Shown one piece after another: positions 43,856-52,505 of a stretch of 64,000 bases of DNA. Position 1 is the stretch's first letter, and the number at the start of each line of letters is the position of its first letter. The position numbers were made by a program, and so were the translations under genes. Below the pieces are notes generated by a model. It saw only the letters and a program-made list of their open reading frames with translations, searched no databases and was not told the DNA's origin. The stretch is taken from NCBI GenBank assembly GCA_023823795.1, contig CP085710.1:1142001-1206000 (forward strand). Direction: 5' to 3'. Source of the DNA: Bacillus sp. F19 (GTDB taxonomy: Bacteria; Bacillota; Bacilli; Bacillales; Bacillaceae).

Positions 43856-44608
43856 ATGAAAAAAAGGATTGATTTTCTTGCATGCCCTGAGACTTATAAA
43901 AAACTGCAGCTCTTTAGCACATGCGAAGAGCTTGACGCATCCATCTACAATCATTTGAAAGATGAGAATAATAGGCTTACCAAAACAATGATTGAGGTTT
44001 TAAAGCTTATTGGAAGATACAGTTTGAAGTACATGGGAGTCTCTTTTTTATCAAAAAATAAAATAGGTGAATTAACAGGGAAATGCCGGAGAACGGTTAT
44101 CCGTGTTTGTCATCAATTAGAGGAATTTGGAATTATCAGGCAGTATGCACTTAAGCGTAAAAGCGACAATCAGCAAACGTCAAATGCTATTGTTATTCTC
44201 CCTCATCAGCAAAAGCAAAATGTCACACAAGAGAAGATGCAAAATGTCACACCTTTAAGCCATCCTTCTTTAAGCATAAAAAAAGAATTAAATACGTATC
44301 CAGAGATCCAGCCTTTGTCACCTTTTCTCCAATTTCAGCATATGTGCCAATGCTTTACAAAAGATCAAAAATTAATTAACCGCATGTATGGAATTTATAC
44401 AGCACAAATTGTCCATTTAAATGGTATTTACATAGAAAAGGCGTTATTAAAAATAGGAATTGAATCAGTCAAAATTTTGTTTCAAGCTGTAAAGCGAAAA
44501 AAGGTACGCAGCATCACAGGGTACTTTAATGGCGTTCTAAATCAGCTTCTTGATCGATTGTATTATGAGGATATGGAGGAAAATCATTGGAAGTATAAGG
44601 AAAGATAA
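43856..44608 (+). CDS. Helix-turn-helix protein of a Bacillus RepA-like/unknown family
   Basis: A 250-residue basic protein. Residues 45-105 contain a winged helix-turn-helix with SFLSKNKIGELTGKCRRTVI and HQLEEFGIIRQYALKRK. A glutamine-rich linker follows, then a helical C-terminal domain (160-245). Similar proteins occur in multiple copies in Bacillus genomes and plasmids and are annotated only as helix-turn-helix proteins; plasmid-replication-like origin is possible. The ribosome binding site can be sequestered by the hairpin described at 43794. Confidence 0.65.
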   Translation: MKKRIDFLACPETYKKLQLFSTCEELDASIYNHLKDENNRLTKTMIEVLKLIGRYSLKYMGVSFLSKNKIGELTGKCRRTVIRVCHQLEEFGIIRQYALKRKSDNQQTSNAIVILPHQQKQNVTQEKMQNVTPLSHPSLSIKKELNTYPEIQPLSPFLQFQHMCQCFTKDQKLINRMYGIYTAQIVHLNGIYIEKALLKIGIESVKILFQAVKRKKVRSITGYFNGVLNQLLDRLYYEDMEENHWKYKER

Positions 44609-44678
44609 GAAGTTGGTGTGTTCATTAATTTACAATTCACCTGTGACATTCCTGAAAAGCAGAGCATAATCATCTCAA

Positions 44679-45184
44679 ATGACCAAGCACATTCTCTTCG
44701 CAGAATTCAGGGAGGAATAGACTATCAGGAGCCGATCAGAATTTGATGACTTTTTAAGCGCAGATGAATCCGAAATGGTTTCATTTCAGCCGTTGGCAGG
44801 ATCTTTTGTTATTTTCAAATGCAGGGGGAAATTCCTGCTTTGTTTCAGTATAAAGAGAAAGCAATGGGAGCTTCCCGGCGGGAGAAGGAAAATCGGGGAA
44901 TCTCCAAAAGAATGCGCAATAAGAGAGTTATAGGAGACCGGGCAATTTATTCCGGAACTGGATTTTGCCGGTTTGCTGAAAAAAGAAAGAAGCGCACGGG
45001 AAAAGTAAAATACAGTCCAATTTTTTTCGCTGCTGCAGAGGATTTAAAGCTGTTTAAAGTGAATAAGGAAACATCCAAGATTCAATTATGGAACCTTTCT
45101 AAAAACATAGGCTCTGTAGATGAAACCCACTTTAGGCTTTTGATCCGGTTGGAAAAGATGCTGAGGGATGGGAATTGGTCATAG
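44679..45184 (+). pseudogene. Nudix hydrolase, inactivated
   Basis: In the frame of ATG 44679 there is a TAG at 44718. Sequence then runs through QWELPGGRRKIGESPKECAI, followed by REL, where a complete Nudix box is interrupted by TAG at 44931-44933 (REL-stop-ETG). Near 45005 the frame shifts, and the C-terminal part continues as KYSPIFFAAAEDLKLFKVNK to 45184. Two nonsense codons plus a frameshift make this a genuine pseudogene. The open frame from 44819 is mainly the wrong frame. Confidence 0.75.
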
Positions 45185-45237
45185 AATGAAGAATAAGAGT
45201 GTATAAAAGAGAAAATATTTGATAAAGGATGAGGAGC

Positions 45238-45774
45238 ATGAACAAACGCCCGGAACAAAATGAATATGCACAGTATTATGCAGGATATATCAGCATGATA
45301 CCTGAAGGAGATATTGAACAGCTTTTAAAGCAGCAAGTAAAGGATACCCTGCATTTGCTTAACGACCTTTCTGAAGCAGAAGGGGAATTCAGATACGCAA
45401 CGGGTAAATGGAGCATAAAGGAAGTGATCGGCCATGTTGTGGATACGGAAAGAATCATGGCATACCGTCTTTTATCCATTGCAAGGGGAGATGCGGCGCA
45501 GCTGCCTGGCTATGATGAAAATGCATATGTAGCTCAGGCGAATTTTAATCAGGAGAAGATGGAAGATCTCCTTCAGAACCTGTTCGTTGTCCGAGAGGGA
45601 ACGCTGCTCCTGCTTAAGAGTTTAAAAGAAAAAGACTGGCTGAGATGGGGAATGGCAAATCAATTGGATGTTACAGTACGTGCGATAGCATGTATTATTG
45701 CCGGTCATGAGCTTCATCACAGGAAAATCCTTAAAGAACGCTATTTGGGGGCGAAGGAATTTTCAGCTGGATGA
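45238..45774 (+). CDS. DinB-family protein
   Basis: A 178-residue DinB_2-type protein. Candidate ligands are His in EVIGHVVDTERIMAYR (about residue 67) and the pair in GHELHHRKILKERY (about 158-162). The signature ATGKWSIKEV near residue 58 is common in this group. ATG 45238 follows AAAGGA by 9 nt. An MFS transporter gene follows after about 70 bp and could be co-transcribed. Confidence 0.85.
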   Translation: MNKRPEQNEYAQYYAGYISMIPEGDIEQLLKQQVKDTLHLLNDLSEAEGEFRYATGKWSIKEVIGHVVDTERIMAYRLLSIARGDAAQLPGYDENAYVAQANFNQEKMEDLLQNLFVVREGTLLLLKSLKEKDWLRWGMANQLDVTVRAIACIIAGHELHHRKILKERYLGAKEFSAG

Positions 45775-45845
45775 AGCTTGAAGATTACTGCTGTGAAATA
45801 CTATGGTTAATATAAAATAGAATAAAAGAGAATGAAGGTACATAT

Positions 45846-47120
45846 ATGAAACGTATTCACTATAGCTGGATCATTTTATCTGTCACTTTTTTGGCCATTA
45901 TTGTAGCCGGCATTATCAGATCTTCCTCGGGAGTATTTATCGTGCCTTTTGAGAAGGAGTTTGGCTGGGACCGCCCCGTCATATCGCTTGCTTTTGCTAT
46001 CAGTCTGTTTCTATATGGCCTGTCAGGACCATTTATGGCTGCCCTGATCGAAGTGCTTGGCTTAAAAAGAATGATGATTCTTGCGATGACCACCTTACTG
46101 TCAGGGATTGTACTCACTTTTTTCATGCAGGATTCCTGGCAGCTCATTCTTATATGGGGTGTTATTATAGGTCTTGGTTCAGGGTTGTTTTTGACCGTAT
46201 TGAGCCCTTATGTTGCAAATCGATGGTTTGTTAAAAGGAGAGGGCTTGCCGTTGGTATTCTGACAGCAAGCACTGCAACCGGCCAGTTGATTTTACTGCC
46301 GGTTTTAGCCTGGATCACTGAGGCTTATTCATGGCGGGAAGCCATTTCCCTCGTTTTATTTCTTTGTCTTGGAATGTTTGTAATCATCCTGATTTTTATG
46401 AAAAATTCACCAGTGGATATCGGGATTTTGCCTTATGGATCAGAGGATGAAGAACCAATAGAAAGCTCGGTCCAAAAGAAAAATCCGATCATCATGGCAT
46501 TTCAGGGCTTAATTGAAGCAATAAAAGCAAAGGAATTTTGGCTGCTTGCAGGAAGTTTTTTTATATGCGGACTATCGACGAGCGGGTTGATCGGAACGCA
46601 TTTTATTCCGGTTTGCATCAGTTTTGGTATTCCGGCAGTGACAGCTGCGGGCTTGCTGTCCTTTATGGGCATCTTTGATTTAATCGGAACAACGGCGTCT
46701 GGATGGCTTTCAGACCGATTTGATAATCGCTGGCTGCTGTTTTGGTATTACGGACTTAGAGGTTTGTCTTTGCTGTTATTGCCATATGCATTATTTGAAG
46801 GCTCTACAAGTCTACTAATCATTTTTTCTATTTTTTACGGTTTGGACTGGATTGCGACTGTTCCGCCTACGATTGGAATATCGCGGCAAGTCTTTGGGAT
46901 TGAAAAGAGCGGCATTATTTATGGATGGATATTTGCAGCACATCAAGCTGGTGCTGCAGCGGCTGCCTTTGGCGGGGGAATGATCTATAAGGTTCTCAGC
47001 TCTTACACGTGGGCTTTTCTTATATCTGGTCTATTCTGCTTGGTGGCGAGTCTGTTTGTTTTAGTGATTAAGAAGCAGGAAGCACCTGTAATTTTGAAAG
47101 ACCGTACTGTAAAAGGGTAG
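45846..47120 (+). CDS. MFS transporter (monocarboxylate/oxalate-formate type)
   Basis: A 424-residue protein with twelve hydrophobic helices and a central charged loop (about 200-225). The N-terminal SSGVFIVPFEKEFGWDR and the cytoplasmic loop RWFVKRRGLAVGI are typical of the oxalate/formate-antiporter-like MFS subgroup. Substrate unknown. The start codon ATG has only a weak AAGG site. The gene ends in a symmetric terminator. Confidence 0.85.
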   Translation: MKRIHYSWIILSVTFLAIIVAGIIRSSSGVFIVPFEKEFGWDRPVISLAFAISLFLYGLSGPFMAALIEVLGLKRMMILAMTTLLSGIVLTFFMQDSWQLILIWGVIIGLGSGLFLTVLSPYVANRWFVKRRGLAVGILTASTATGQLILLPVLAWITEAYSWREAISLVLFLCLGMFVIILIFMKNSPVDIGILPYGSEDEEPIESSVQKKNPIIMAFQGLIEAIKAKEFWLLAGSFFICGLSTSGLIGTHFIPVCISFGIPAVTAAGLLSFMGIFDLIGTTASGWLSDRFDNRWLLFWYYGLRGLSLLLLPYALFEGSTSLLIIFSIFYGLDWIATVPPTIGISRQVFGIEKSGIIYGWIFAAHQAGAAAAAFGGGMIYKVLSSYTWAFLISGLFCLVASLFVLVIKKQEAPVILKDRTVKG

Positions 47121-47161
47121 CTAGAAAAAGCTGTGCCACATTGAGGACATAGCTTTTTCTA
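47121..47161 (+). terminator. Terminator
   Basis: CTAGAAAAAGCTGTG pairs with CATAGCTTTTTCTAG. Confidence 0.8.
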
Positions 47162-47214
47162 GTTATATAGCCTGGCTCTGTTTCAGACAAACGTCTTTTG
47201 TTCACAATTATGCG

Positions 47215-47290
47215 GAATTAATGGAAAAAGTCTTGGAATTAACTCGAAAAGTCTCGGAATTAACTCGAAAAGTCTTGTAATTCACTCACA
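47215..47290. repeat. 21-bp tandem repeat
   Basis: GAATTAA units begin at 47215, 47236 and 47257, with a degenerate TAATTC at 47278. The unit is GAATTAACTCGAAAAGTCT plus two bases. The rest of the gap to 47507 shows no gene. Confidence 0.8.
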
Positions 47291-47507
47291 GACTAAATGG
47301 GTAGTTCGGTATTCCCTTGTCAGAAAGCTCTTTTTCAGTCGCATTACAGATACCGCTTAAAGCGCCTGTAATAAATTACAACTTTATTTTCAGCTGTGAG
47401 AAATTTTCATAACCTCGCTTTGATAAGAATGATAAACAGGTATCTCTCCCTGTTTGCGCCCAGTTAAACTTTATAACTGCAGATGAAAAAGGAAGGAGCT
47501 GAATCAA

Positions 47508-47658
47508 TTGACTCTATTCTGCTGCTAATACCGCTTCTGCTGTATATAGGATTCTTTTTTTAGGGATCTTTGCGGTCATCTATTTTCTTAAATTAACAAA
47601 AGAAAGAAATGATGTTTTAAAAGAGATAAGAGATGAGCTGAATAAAAGACAGCTTTAG
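47508..47658 (+). pseudogene. Small membrane protein broken in a T-homopolymer
   Basis: AAGGAGC precedes TTG 47508. The frame one base later reads DSILLLIPLLLYIGFFF and hits TAG after a run of seven T. Adding one T restores LGIFAVIYFLKLTKERN, then DVLKEIRDELNKRQL to TAG 47656. The joined product is a 50-residue single-helix protein. It may be a decayed gene, a homopolymer sequencing error or a slippage-prone gene. Confidence 0.5.
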
Positions 47659-47675
47659 TTATAGAGGGGGATTGC

Positions 47676-48146
47676 ATGCAGTTATTAATAAAAAAGATGA
47701 GCCGAAGAATGGCTGCTGAAATTCTGCAATGGAACTATGAACCGCCTTATGATTTTTATAACATGGATCTTACAGAAGGCAATATCAATGGAATGCTGTC
47801 AAACTCTTATTATGCAGTGGTTGACATGAACAGCAGATTAATAGGCTTTTTTTGCCTGGGAAAACCGGCTCAAGTTCCGAACGGCTCTCTACCGGACATC
47901 TATTCAGAGAATATGATTGATATCGGCCTTGGTCTTGAGCCGGACAGAACAGGCAGGGGATTGGGCTATTTGTTTTTTTCGTTCATCCTGCATCATGTTC
48001 AGCTGGGATTTCCAAATATGCCTCTAAGATTAACTGTGGCTTCTTTTAATAAAAGGGCCATTCGTCTATACAAAAAAGCAGGCTTCATTGAAACAGTAAG
48101 TTTTGACAAGGGGCAGTCAACCTTCTTAGTCATGGTCAAAAAATAA
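47676..48146 (+). CDS. GNAT N-acetyltransferase
   Basis: A 156-residue single-domain GNAT protein. The acetyl-CoA-binding motif is EPDRTGRGLGYLFFSFIL (about residues 88-105) and the C-terminal signature is SFNKRAIRLYKKAGFIET. Small proteins of this kind acetylate ribosomal proteins, amino acids or polyamines; the substrate is undetermined. GAGGGGG precedes the ATG. Its stop lies at the left inverted repeat of the 48145-50255 segment. Confidence 0.85.
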   Translation: MQLLIKKMSRRMAAEILQWNYEPPYDFYNMDLTEGNINGMLSNSYYAVVDMNSRLIGFFCLGKPAQVPNGSLPDIYSENMIDIGLGLEPDRTGRGLGYLFFSFILHHVQLGFPNMPLRLTVASFNKRAIRLYKKAGFIETVSFDKGQSTFLVMVKK

Positions 48147-48251
48147 AGGCTCTGTCTTTTAATAGTAAAGGGTTCCGTTTTGAGGTGCTTTTCTGAAATT
48201 TCAAATCGAAATGACAGTCGTTTTGACATAGCTAATGGTATATAAAAAAGC

Positions 48252-48295
48252 AAAACTCGCCGCTGTATTGGCGAGTTTTCTTTATTTTAGTTTAC
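48252..48295. terminator. Terminator
   Basis: AAAACTCGCC pairs with GGCGAGTTTT and is followed by CTTTATTTT. Confidence 0.8.
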
Positions 48296-48590
48296 CGGAT
48301 TCTTATTTAACTAAACCACCCTATAGTTTAAGTAGAGACCTTCACAATCTCTTATAGACTTTAACATAATCCAATCCCTTAAATGTATGGTTCTTGAATC
48401 TAACTCATTACAAAAAGACGCCTTCTTATTAAAGAAAAGTGCCCAATTGCTGTAGAAGTGAAGTTGGAGTCCACTAGAGTAATAATCAAGCATTCTAATC
48501 TTTATTTTTAAATATCTTAATATAGAAAAAGTCTCAATCCTTTTCGAATAAAGGATCAAGACTTTCCAATTTCTTCTTTCAATAATTGGC
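48296..48590. other. AT-rich gap
   Basis: No supported gene. An 82-residue minus-strand frame (48311-48559) lacks a ribosome binding site and any recognisable similarity. The segment 48315-48372 resembles 41990-42045. Confidence 0.4.
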
Positions 48591-49499
48591 TTAGTAAGTC
48601 AAAGTCAAATCTGCCATAACAGGATAATGATCACTTGGGAATTGGCCATGTTTATGATCATCGAGAATTTCAATTGTATGCGCTTGGACATTCCCTTTAG
48701 AAAGAATCCAATCAATACGCTTCTCCGGCCCTCCACCAGTCGGGTCTTTGAAAGCATTAGCTGTACCAAGTTCTTCGTTAATTCTTGTTTCCGCTACTTT
48801 CCATAAATCAACAAATGGTCCTTCCGTCGTAAGGAGTTGATAAGGTTTGCTGTCAGGGCTCGCATTAAAATCCCCTGTTAATACAATAGGAAGCTCTGGA
48901 TTGAAGGCTTTTATTTTTTCTTTAATTAATTCTGCACTCTTCTCTCTAGCATTTGCAGATTTATGGTCAAAATGAGTATTTACAACATAAAATTGTTGAT
49001 TGGTTTGCTTGTCAAGAAACTTCGCCCATGTTACCATACGTGGAATTGTATTTCCCCAAGTCATGGATCCTATCACATTTGGTGTATCTGATAACCAAAA
49101 GTGGTCATACTCTAAAGGAGTGTAGCGATTTTCATTATAGAAAATAGCTGAGTATTCGCCTTTGCTTCCTCCCTCACGGCCTAAACCAATCCATTCGTAT
49201 TGCGGCAAATTTTCTTCAAGATCTAGAAGCTGTTTATGTAAAACTTCCTGTGTACCAATAATATCTGGTTGTTCCCTTTCAATGAGTTTTTTAATTGCCG
49301 GAAGCCTCTCTGCCCAAGTATGCGGTGAAGGATCACTGCTATTTTGATATCTTACATTATAAGTCATTACCTTTAAATCTACTTCAGATACTTGTTCTGA
49401 TTCTTCTGAAGCGAACACATTTGATGTTACTGAAAAAGCACTGCCTACCAACATTGCTACAATTGCTACTAATAAAACAGGATTAAACAACTTTCTCAA
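48591..49499 (-). CDS. Secreted endonuclease/exonuclease/phosphatase-family protein
   Basis: A 302-residue exported protein. It has a signal peptide at residues 1-30 (MRKLFNPVLLVAIVAMLVGS, ending in NVFAS) and then an EEP-fold domain: MTYNVRYQN, the metal-binding Glu in IIGTQEVLHKQ, catalytic VVNTHFDHKS, LTGDFNASPDS and the terminal SDHYPVMADL. Such proteins act as DNases, sphingomyelinase-like or sugar-phosphate phosphodiesterases; the exact substrate is open. The start is TTG 49499 behind AGGAGGG. It is the only gene in the inverted-repeat-bounded segment. Confidence 0.85.
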   Translation of the reverse strand: MRKLFNPVLLVAIVAMLVGSAFSVTSNVFASEESEQVSEVDLKVMTYNVRYQNSSDPSPHTWAERLPAIKKLIEREQPDIIGTQEVLHKQLLDLEENLPQYEWIGLGREGGSKGEYSAIFYNENRYTPLEYDHFWLSDTPNVIGSMTWGNTIPRMVTWAKFLDKQTNQQFYVVNTHFDHKSANAREKSAELIKEKIKAFNPELPIVLTGDFNASPDSKPYQLLTTEGPFVDLWKVAETRINEELGTANAFKDPTGGGPEKRIDWILSKGNVQAHTIEILDDHKHGQFPSDHYPVMADLTLTY

Positions 49500-50160
49500 T
49501 TTATTTCCCTCCTAGTTTTGTATTCAAAAAAATCATACCGTTTGTATGTAAACTTGATTAAAGAAAAATTTAAATATTCATAAAGATTATTTAATTAGAT
49601 GAAGGCGTTTAATATCAAGGGTTACAAACTAATAATTAGTATAATAGACTGAGAAATTTAAGATCTTTGGTAAATATTTCAGTGAGGTATTACCTATAAA
49701 AAATTACATTCTTTATTAGTATGTAATAATTTTTTCTTTTATTTTACTACTATGTAATAATCTTCTTAATTTCAGAAAAATGGTATAAACAGTAAAGTAG
49801 TTGCTGCTATGCGCAAAAAATTAGTCCATGAAAACACCCACTTTAACGAAACATTTATGATTTATTTGCTTTGTATTATATGTAGCATCACTAAGGGAAC
49901 TACAATTTCAAGTAAACATTCAACATTGATTTGGTAGAAAAAAGAAAATTTAGGTTCTCAAAGTTAGCCCAACTAGCCTGATCCGTTAGTTGAAGAAGGG
50001 AAACAACTTTTTCATTATACCGGCACCCAAAATGACATTAATATTGGCAGTCAATTTGGCACTCTTCCTGAATTGTACAATACTTATTGTCCATTAAAAA
50101 ATGATGTCAATTGCAATGTAAAAAAGCATAAAAAAGTCTAAAATCCTTGGTAAATATAGA
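49500..50160. other. Long AT-rich region without a supported gene
   Basis: About 660 bp with no credible reading frame. TAGTATGTAATAAT and CTACTATGTAATAAT recur around 49716 and 49746. TTGGTAAATAT occurs at 49668 and 50141. It could be decayed cargo of the segment bounded by inverted repeats. Confidence 0.4.
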
Positions 50161-50190
50161 AAATGACGTGTGCCAATTCACACGTCATTT
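50161..50190. terminator. Perfect 12-bp palindrome
   Basis: AAATGACGTGTG, CCAATT, CACACGTCATTT. It lies downstream of the esterase gene (minus strand) and could terminate it, although no long U-run follows. Confidence 0.5.
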
Positions 50191-50262
50191 CTTATGTCAT
50201 TTATAAAGAAAGCACCCGAAAACGGAACCCTTTATTTTAATAGATAGAGCCTTTTATGTGCA

Positions 50263-51018
50263 TTAAACGGCAGTCTGATTCAGTACTTTTTTAATAAAGT
50301 GAAGCGTCTCATCAATAATCTGCTGCTGGTCATGATCAAGCGTAGCGACATGGTAGCTGTTTTCAAGAGTGATCAGATTTTTATCCCTTGAAGAAATCTC
50401 TTCATAAATGACCTTTGAGTTATCCGGCGGGACAACGTTGTCCACTGAGGAAACGAAAATAAGCGCAGGACATGTGATCTCGTACAGGCTGTTTTTTACT
50501 AATGCCATGAGCTTATTAATCTCTTTTAATGATTGAACAGGTGTTTTTTCATAAGCAAGCTCGGCTACCGCAGGATTTTTAATGTCAGATCCAATTGCGT
50601 CCAGAAATCTGGCCTGAATTTGCTGGGCTCCTGCCATGGTCGGAATATCAATAGCAGCATTTATGGGAATGATCGCTTTTATTTCCGGATGTTTTTGGGC
50701 GAGATAGAGAGTAAGGGTGCCTCCCATTGAAAGTCCTGTAACAAAGATGGTGCTGCAGCGCTCAGACAGCCATTGATAGCCTTCTTCAACAGAAGCAGCC
50801 CAATCCTCATAAGTGGTTTCTTCCATTTCCTCATAATGTGTACCGTGGCCTTTAAGGCGAGGTCCGCACACAGTGTATCCAGCTTTTGCGTAGGCTTCTC
50901 CAAGCGGGCGCATGCTTTGTGTTGAGCCTGTGAATCCGTGTGATACAAGAATCCCAACCGAATTCCCTTCAAAATAAAATGGTTCTGCTCCTTTTAATAC
51001 CGGATATCTTTCTGACAT
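50263..51018 (-). CDS. Carboxylesterase (Est30/YvaK-like alpha/beta hydrolase)
   Basis: A 251-residue cytosolic serine hydrolase. SHGFTGSTQSM forms the oxyanion region. The nucleophile elbow is GLSMGG (about Ser94). The acid lies in VSSVDNVVPP and the His in ENSYHVATLDHD. Relatives hydrolyse short- to medium-chain esters or monoacylglycerols. ATG 51018 follows GGAGG by 7 nt; the frame from 51036 is not needed. It is divergent from the MFS gene at 51181. Confidence 0.9.
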   Translation of the reverse strand: MSERYPVLKGAEPFYFEGNSVGILVSHGFTGSTQSMRPLGEAYAKAGYTVCGPRLKGHGTHYEEMEETTYEDWAASVEEGYQWLSERCSTIFVTGLSMGGTLTLYLAQKHPEIKAIIPINAAIDIPTMAGAQQIQARFLDAIGSDIKNPAVAELAYEKTPVQSLKEINKLMALVKNSLYEITCPALIFVSSVDNVVPPDNSKVIYEEISSRDKNLITLENSYHVATLDHDQQQIIDETLHFIKKVLNQTAV

Positions 51019-51180
51019 AAAAAAACCTCCTGCCAATTATTTAAAAACCTCAACGTTTTACCATTCGCTATTAGACTTGCAATCTCCTACTAAAGGATGA
51101 GATTCATCCTTCCATTTTAGGATTCAGAAAATGAGAAATTGTGGTAAACTAGCTTTTATCACAAGGTGGAGGGTACATTC

Positions 51181-52413
51181 ATGAAACAGCTTAAACAGAT
51201 TCATCCGCTTGGGTGGAACATCTTAATCGGCACGATATTCGGCAGAATGGCAACATCCATGAGCATTCCATTCCTTGCCATCTATTTAACGCAAGTGAAA
51301 GGCGTCTCTGCGTCCATGACAGGGACGATTATTGCCGTCAGCTCACTTGCCGGCATTTTATCAAGCTTTTATGGAGGCTATTTGTCTGACAAACTAGGAA
51401 GGGAAAAAGTGCTGCTGACATCCATCTTTCTTTGGATACTTGTTTTTATTGGTTTTGGAGTGGCAGACAGTGTGCTTTCATTTTTTATAATGAATGCTCT
51501 GAACGGGGTGTGCAGATCGGTATTTGAACCAACCACGAGAGCGCTGTTATCGGATATTACCGATCAGAAAAATAAGCTGCTGATTTTTAATTTGAGATAT
51601 GCTGCCATCAATGTCGGGGTGGTATTCGGACCAATACTTGGCATCTTTTTGGGATCAGCAAAAACGACCTTTCCCTTTTATATTGCTGCCGCGATTTATA
51701 CCCTTTACGGCATCTCACTGCTGCTCACATTTATGAAAACGGAACTTGCAAGTGAAGCAGATGACACTGCCCGCATTTCATTTCGGGAGGCATTTCATGT
51801 AACGAGAAAAGATAAACTGCTTCTGTTAACTTTAGTCGGCATTATTTTATGCATTACAGGATTTTCACAGCTTACTTCTACATTGCCCCAATACTTTGCC
51901 ATGTCTCCTGAGATTAAGGACGGGGCCAAAACGTTTTCCATTCTGCTGTCCCTGAATGCTGTCGTGGTTTTGATCTTTCAGTATCCGGTTGTCAGAATTG
52001 CGAGGAACTATTCTCCCATCAGATCCATTATGCTTGGGAATTTATTTGTCGGTTTAAGCCTTTTCAGCTTTGCTTTTGCAAAAAGCATTTGGATGATCGG
52101 CCTGGTTGTCATTTTCTTTACAGTTGGAGAGGTCCTGCTCTTCTCGATGATGGATGTCCTGATTGATGAAATTTCCAATCCTGATATGAAAGGTACTTAT
52201 TTTGGCGCAATGGGATTTACTCAGCTCGGGAATGTTCTCGGTCCATGGATCGGAGGGCTGCTTCTCGATTCTTACGGTGTCAGTGATCCAGCCATCTTAT
52301 TCGGCTGTCTGATGCTTATCACATTAAGCGGTCTGCCGGTTCTGCTGCTTGTGAAAAAAGAAATGGAGAAAAAGGAAAAAAGTACAATTATTAAACAGCA
52401 TGTTCAAGTGTAA
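51181..52413 (+). CDS. MFS multidrug-type exporter
   Basis: A 410-residue twelve-helix transporter. Motif A is GGYLSDKLGREK between helices 2 and 3, and a related loop occurs after helix 8. Similar Bacillus proteins (YttB group) are putative drug exporters. The ATG is 8 nt behind GGTGGAGGG. It is monocistronic, with a terminator straight after. Confidence 0.85.
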   Translation: MKQLKQIHPLGWNILIGTIFGRMATSMSIPFLAIYLTQVKGVSASMTGTIIAVSSLAGILSSFYGGYLSDKLGREKVLLTSIFLWILVFIGFGVADSVLSFFIMNALNGVCRSVFEPTTRALLSDITDQKNKLLIFNLRYAAINVGVVFGPILGIFLGSAKTTFPFYIAAAIYTLYGISLLLTFMKTELASEADDTARISFREAFHVTRKDKLLLLTLVGIILCITGFSQLTSTLPQYFAMSPEIKDGAKTFSILLSLNAVVVLIFQYPVVRIARNYSPIRSIMLGNLFVGLSLFSFAFAKSIWMIGLVVIFFTVGEVLLFSMMDVLIDEISNPDMKGTYFGAMGFTQLGNVLGPWIGGLLLDSYGVSDPAILFGCLMLITLSGLPVLLLVKKEMEKKEKSTIIKQHVQV

Positions 52414-52414
52414 G

Positions 52415-52452
52415 GAAGGAGGGATGCGTACAACGTGCACTTCCTTTTTTTT
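52415..52452 (+). terminator. Terminator
   Basis: AAGGAAG pairs with CTTCCTT with an additional inner TGC/GCA pairing, followed by a T-run. Confidence 0.75.
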
Positions 52453-52505
52453 TGACAGCAAAAAAGTTCAGATAACCTTCGCCATGTTTCGTGATTCTCT
52501 TTTAG

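Larger units (their letters stand above)
48145..50255. mobile_element. Segment bounded by about 45-bp imperfect inverted repeats
   Basis: The left end at 48145-48190 (AAAGGCTCTGTC, then TAAAGGGTTCCGTTTT and GTGCTTT) matches the reverse complement of 50208-50255 (AAAGGCTCTATC, then TAAAGGGTTCCGTTTT and GTGCTTT) with about 85% identity by eye. Between them lie one secreted endonuclease-like gene and AT-rich non-coding DNA. No transposase is seen, so it could be a non-autonomous or decayed element, or a pair of solo repeats in opposite orientation. Confidence 0.45.

Noticed and set aside
48311-48559. 82-residue minus-strand frame
   Set aside because: No ribosome binding site, no recognisable domain, low-complexity AT-rich region.
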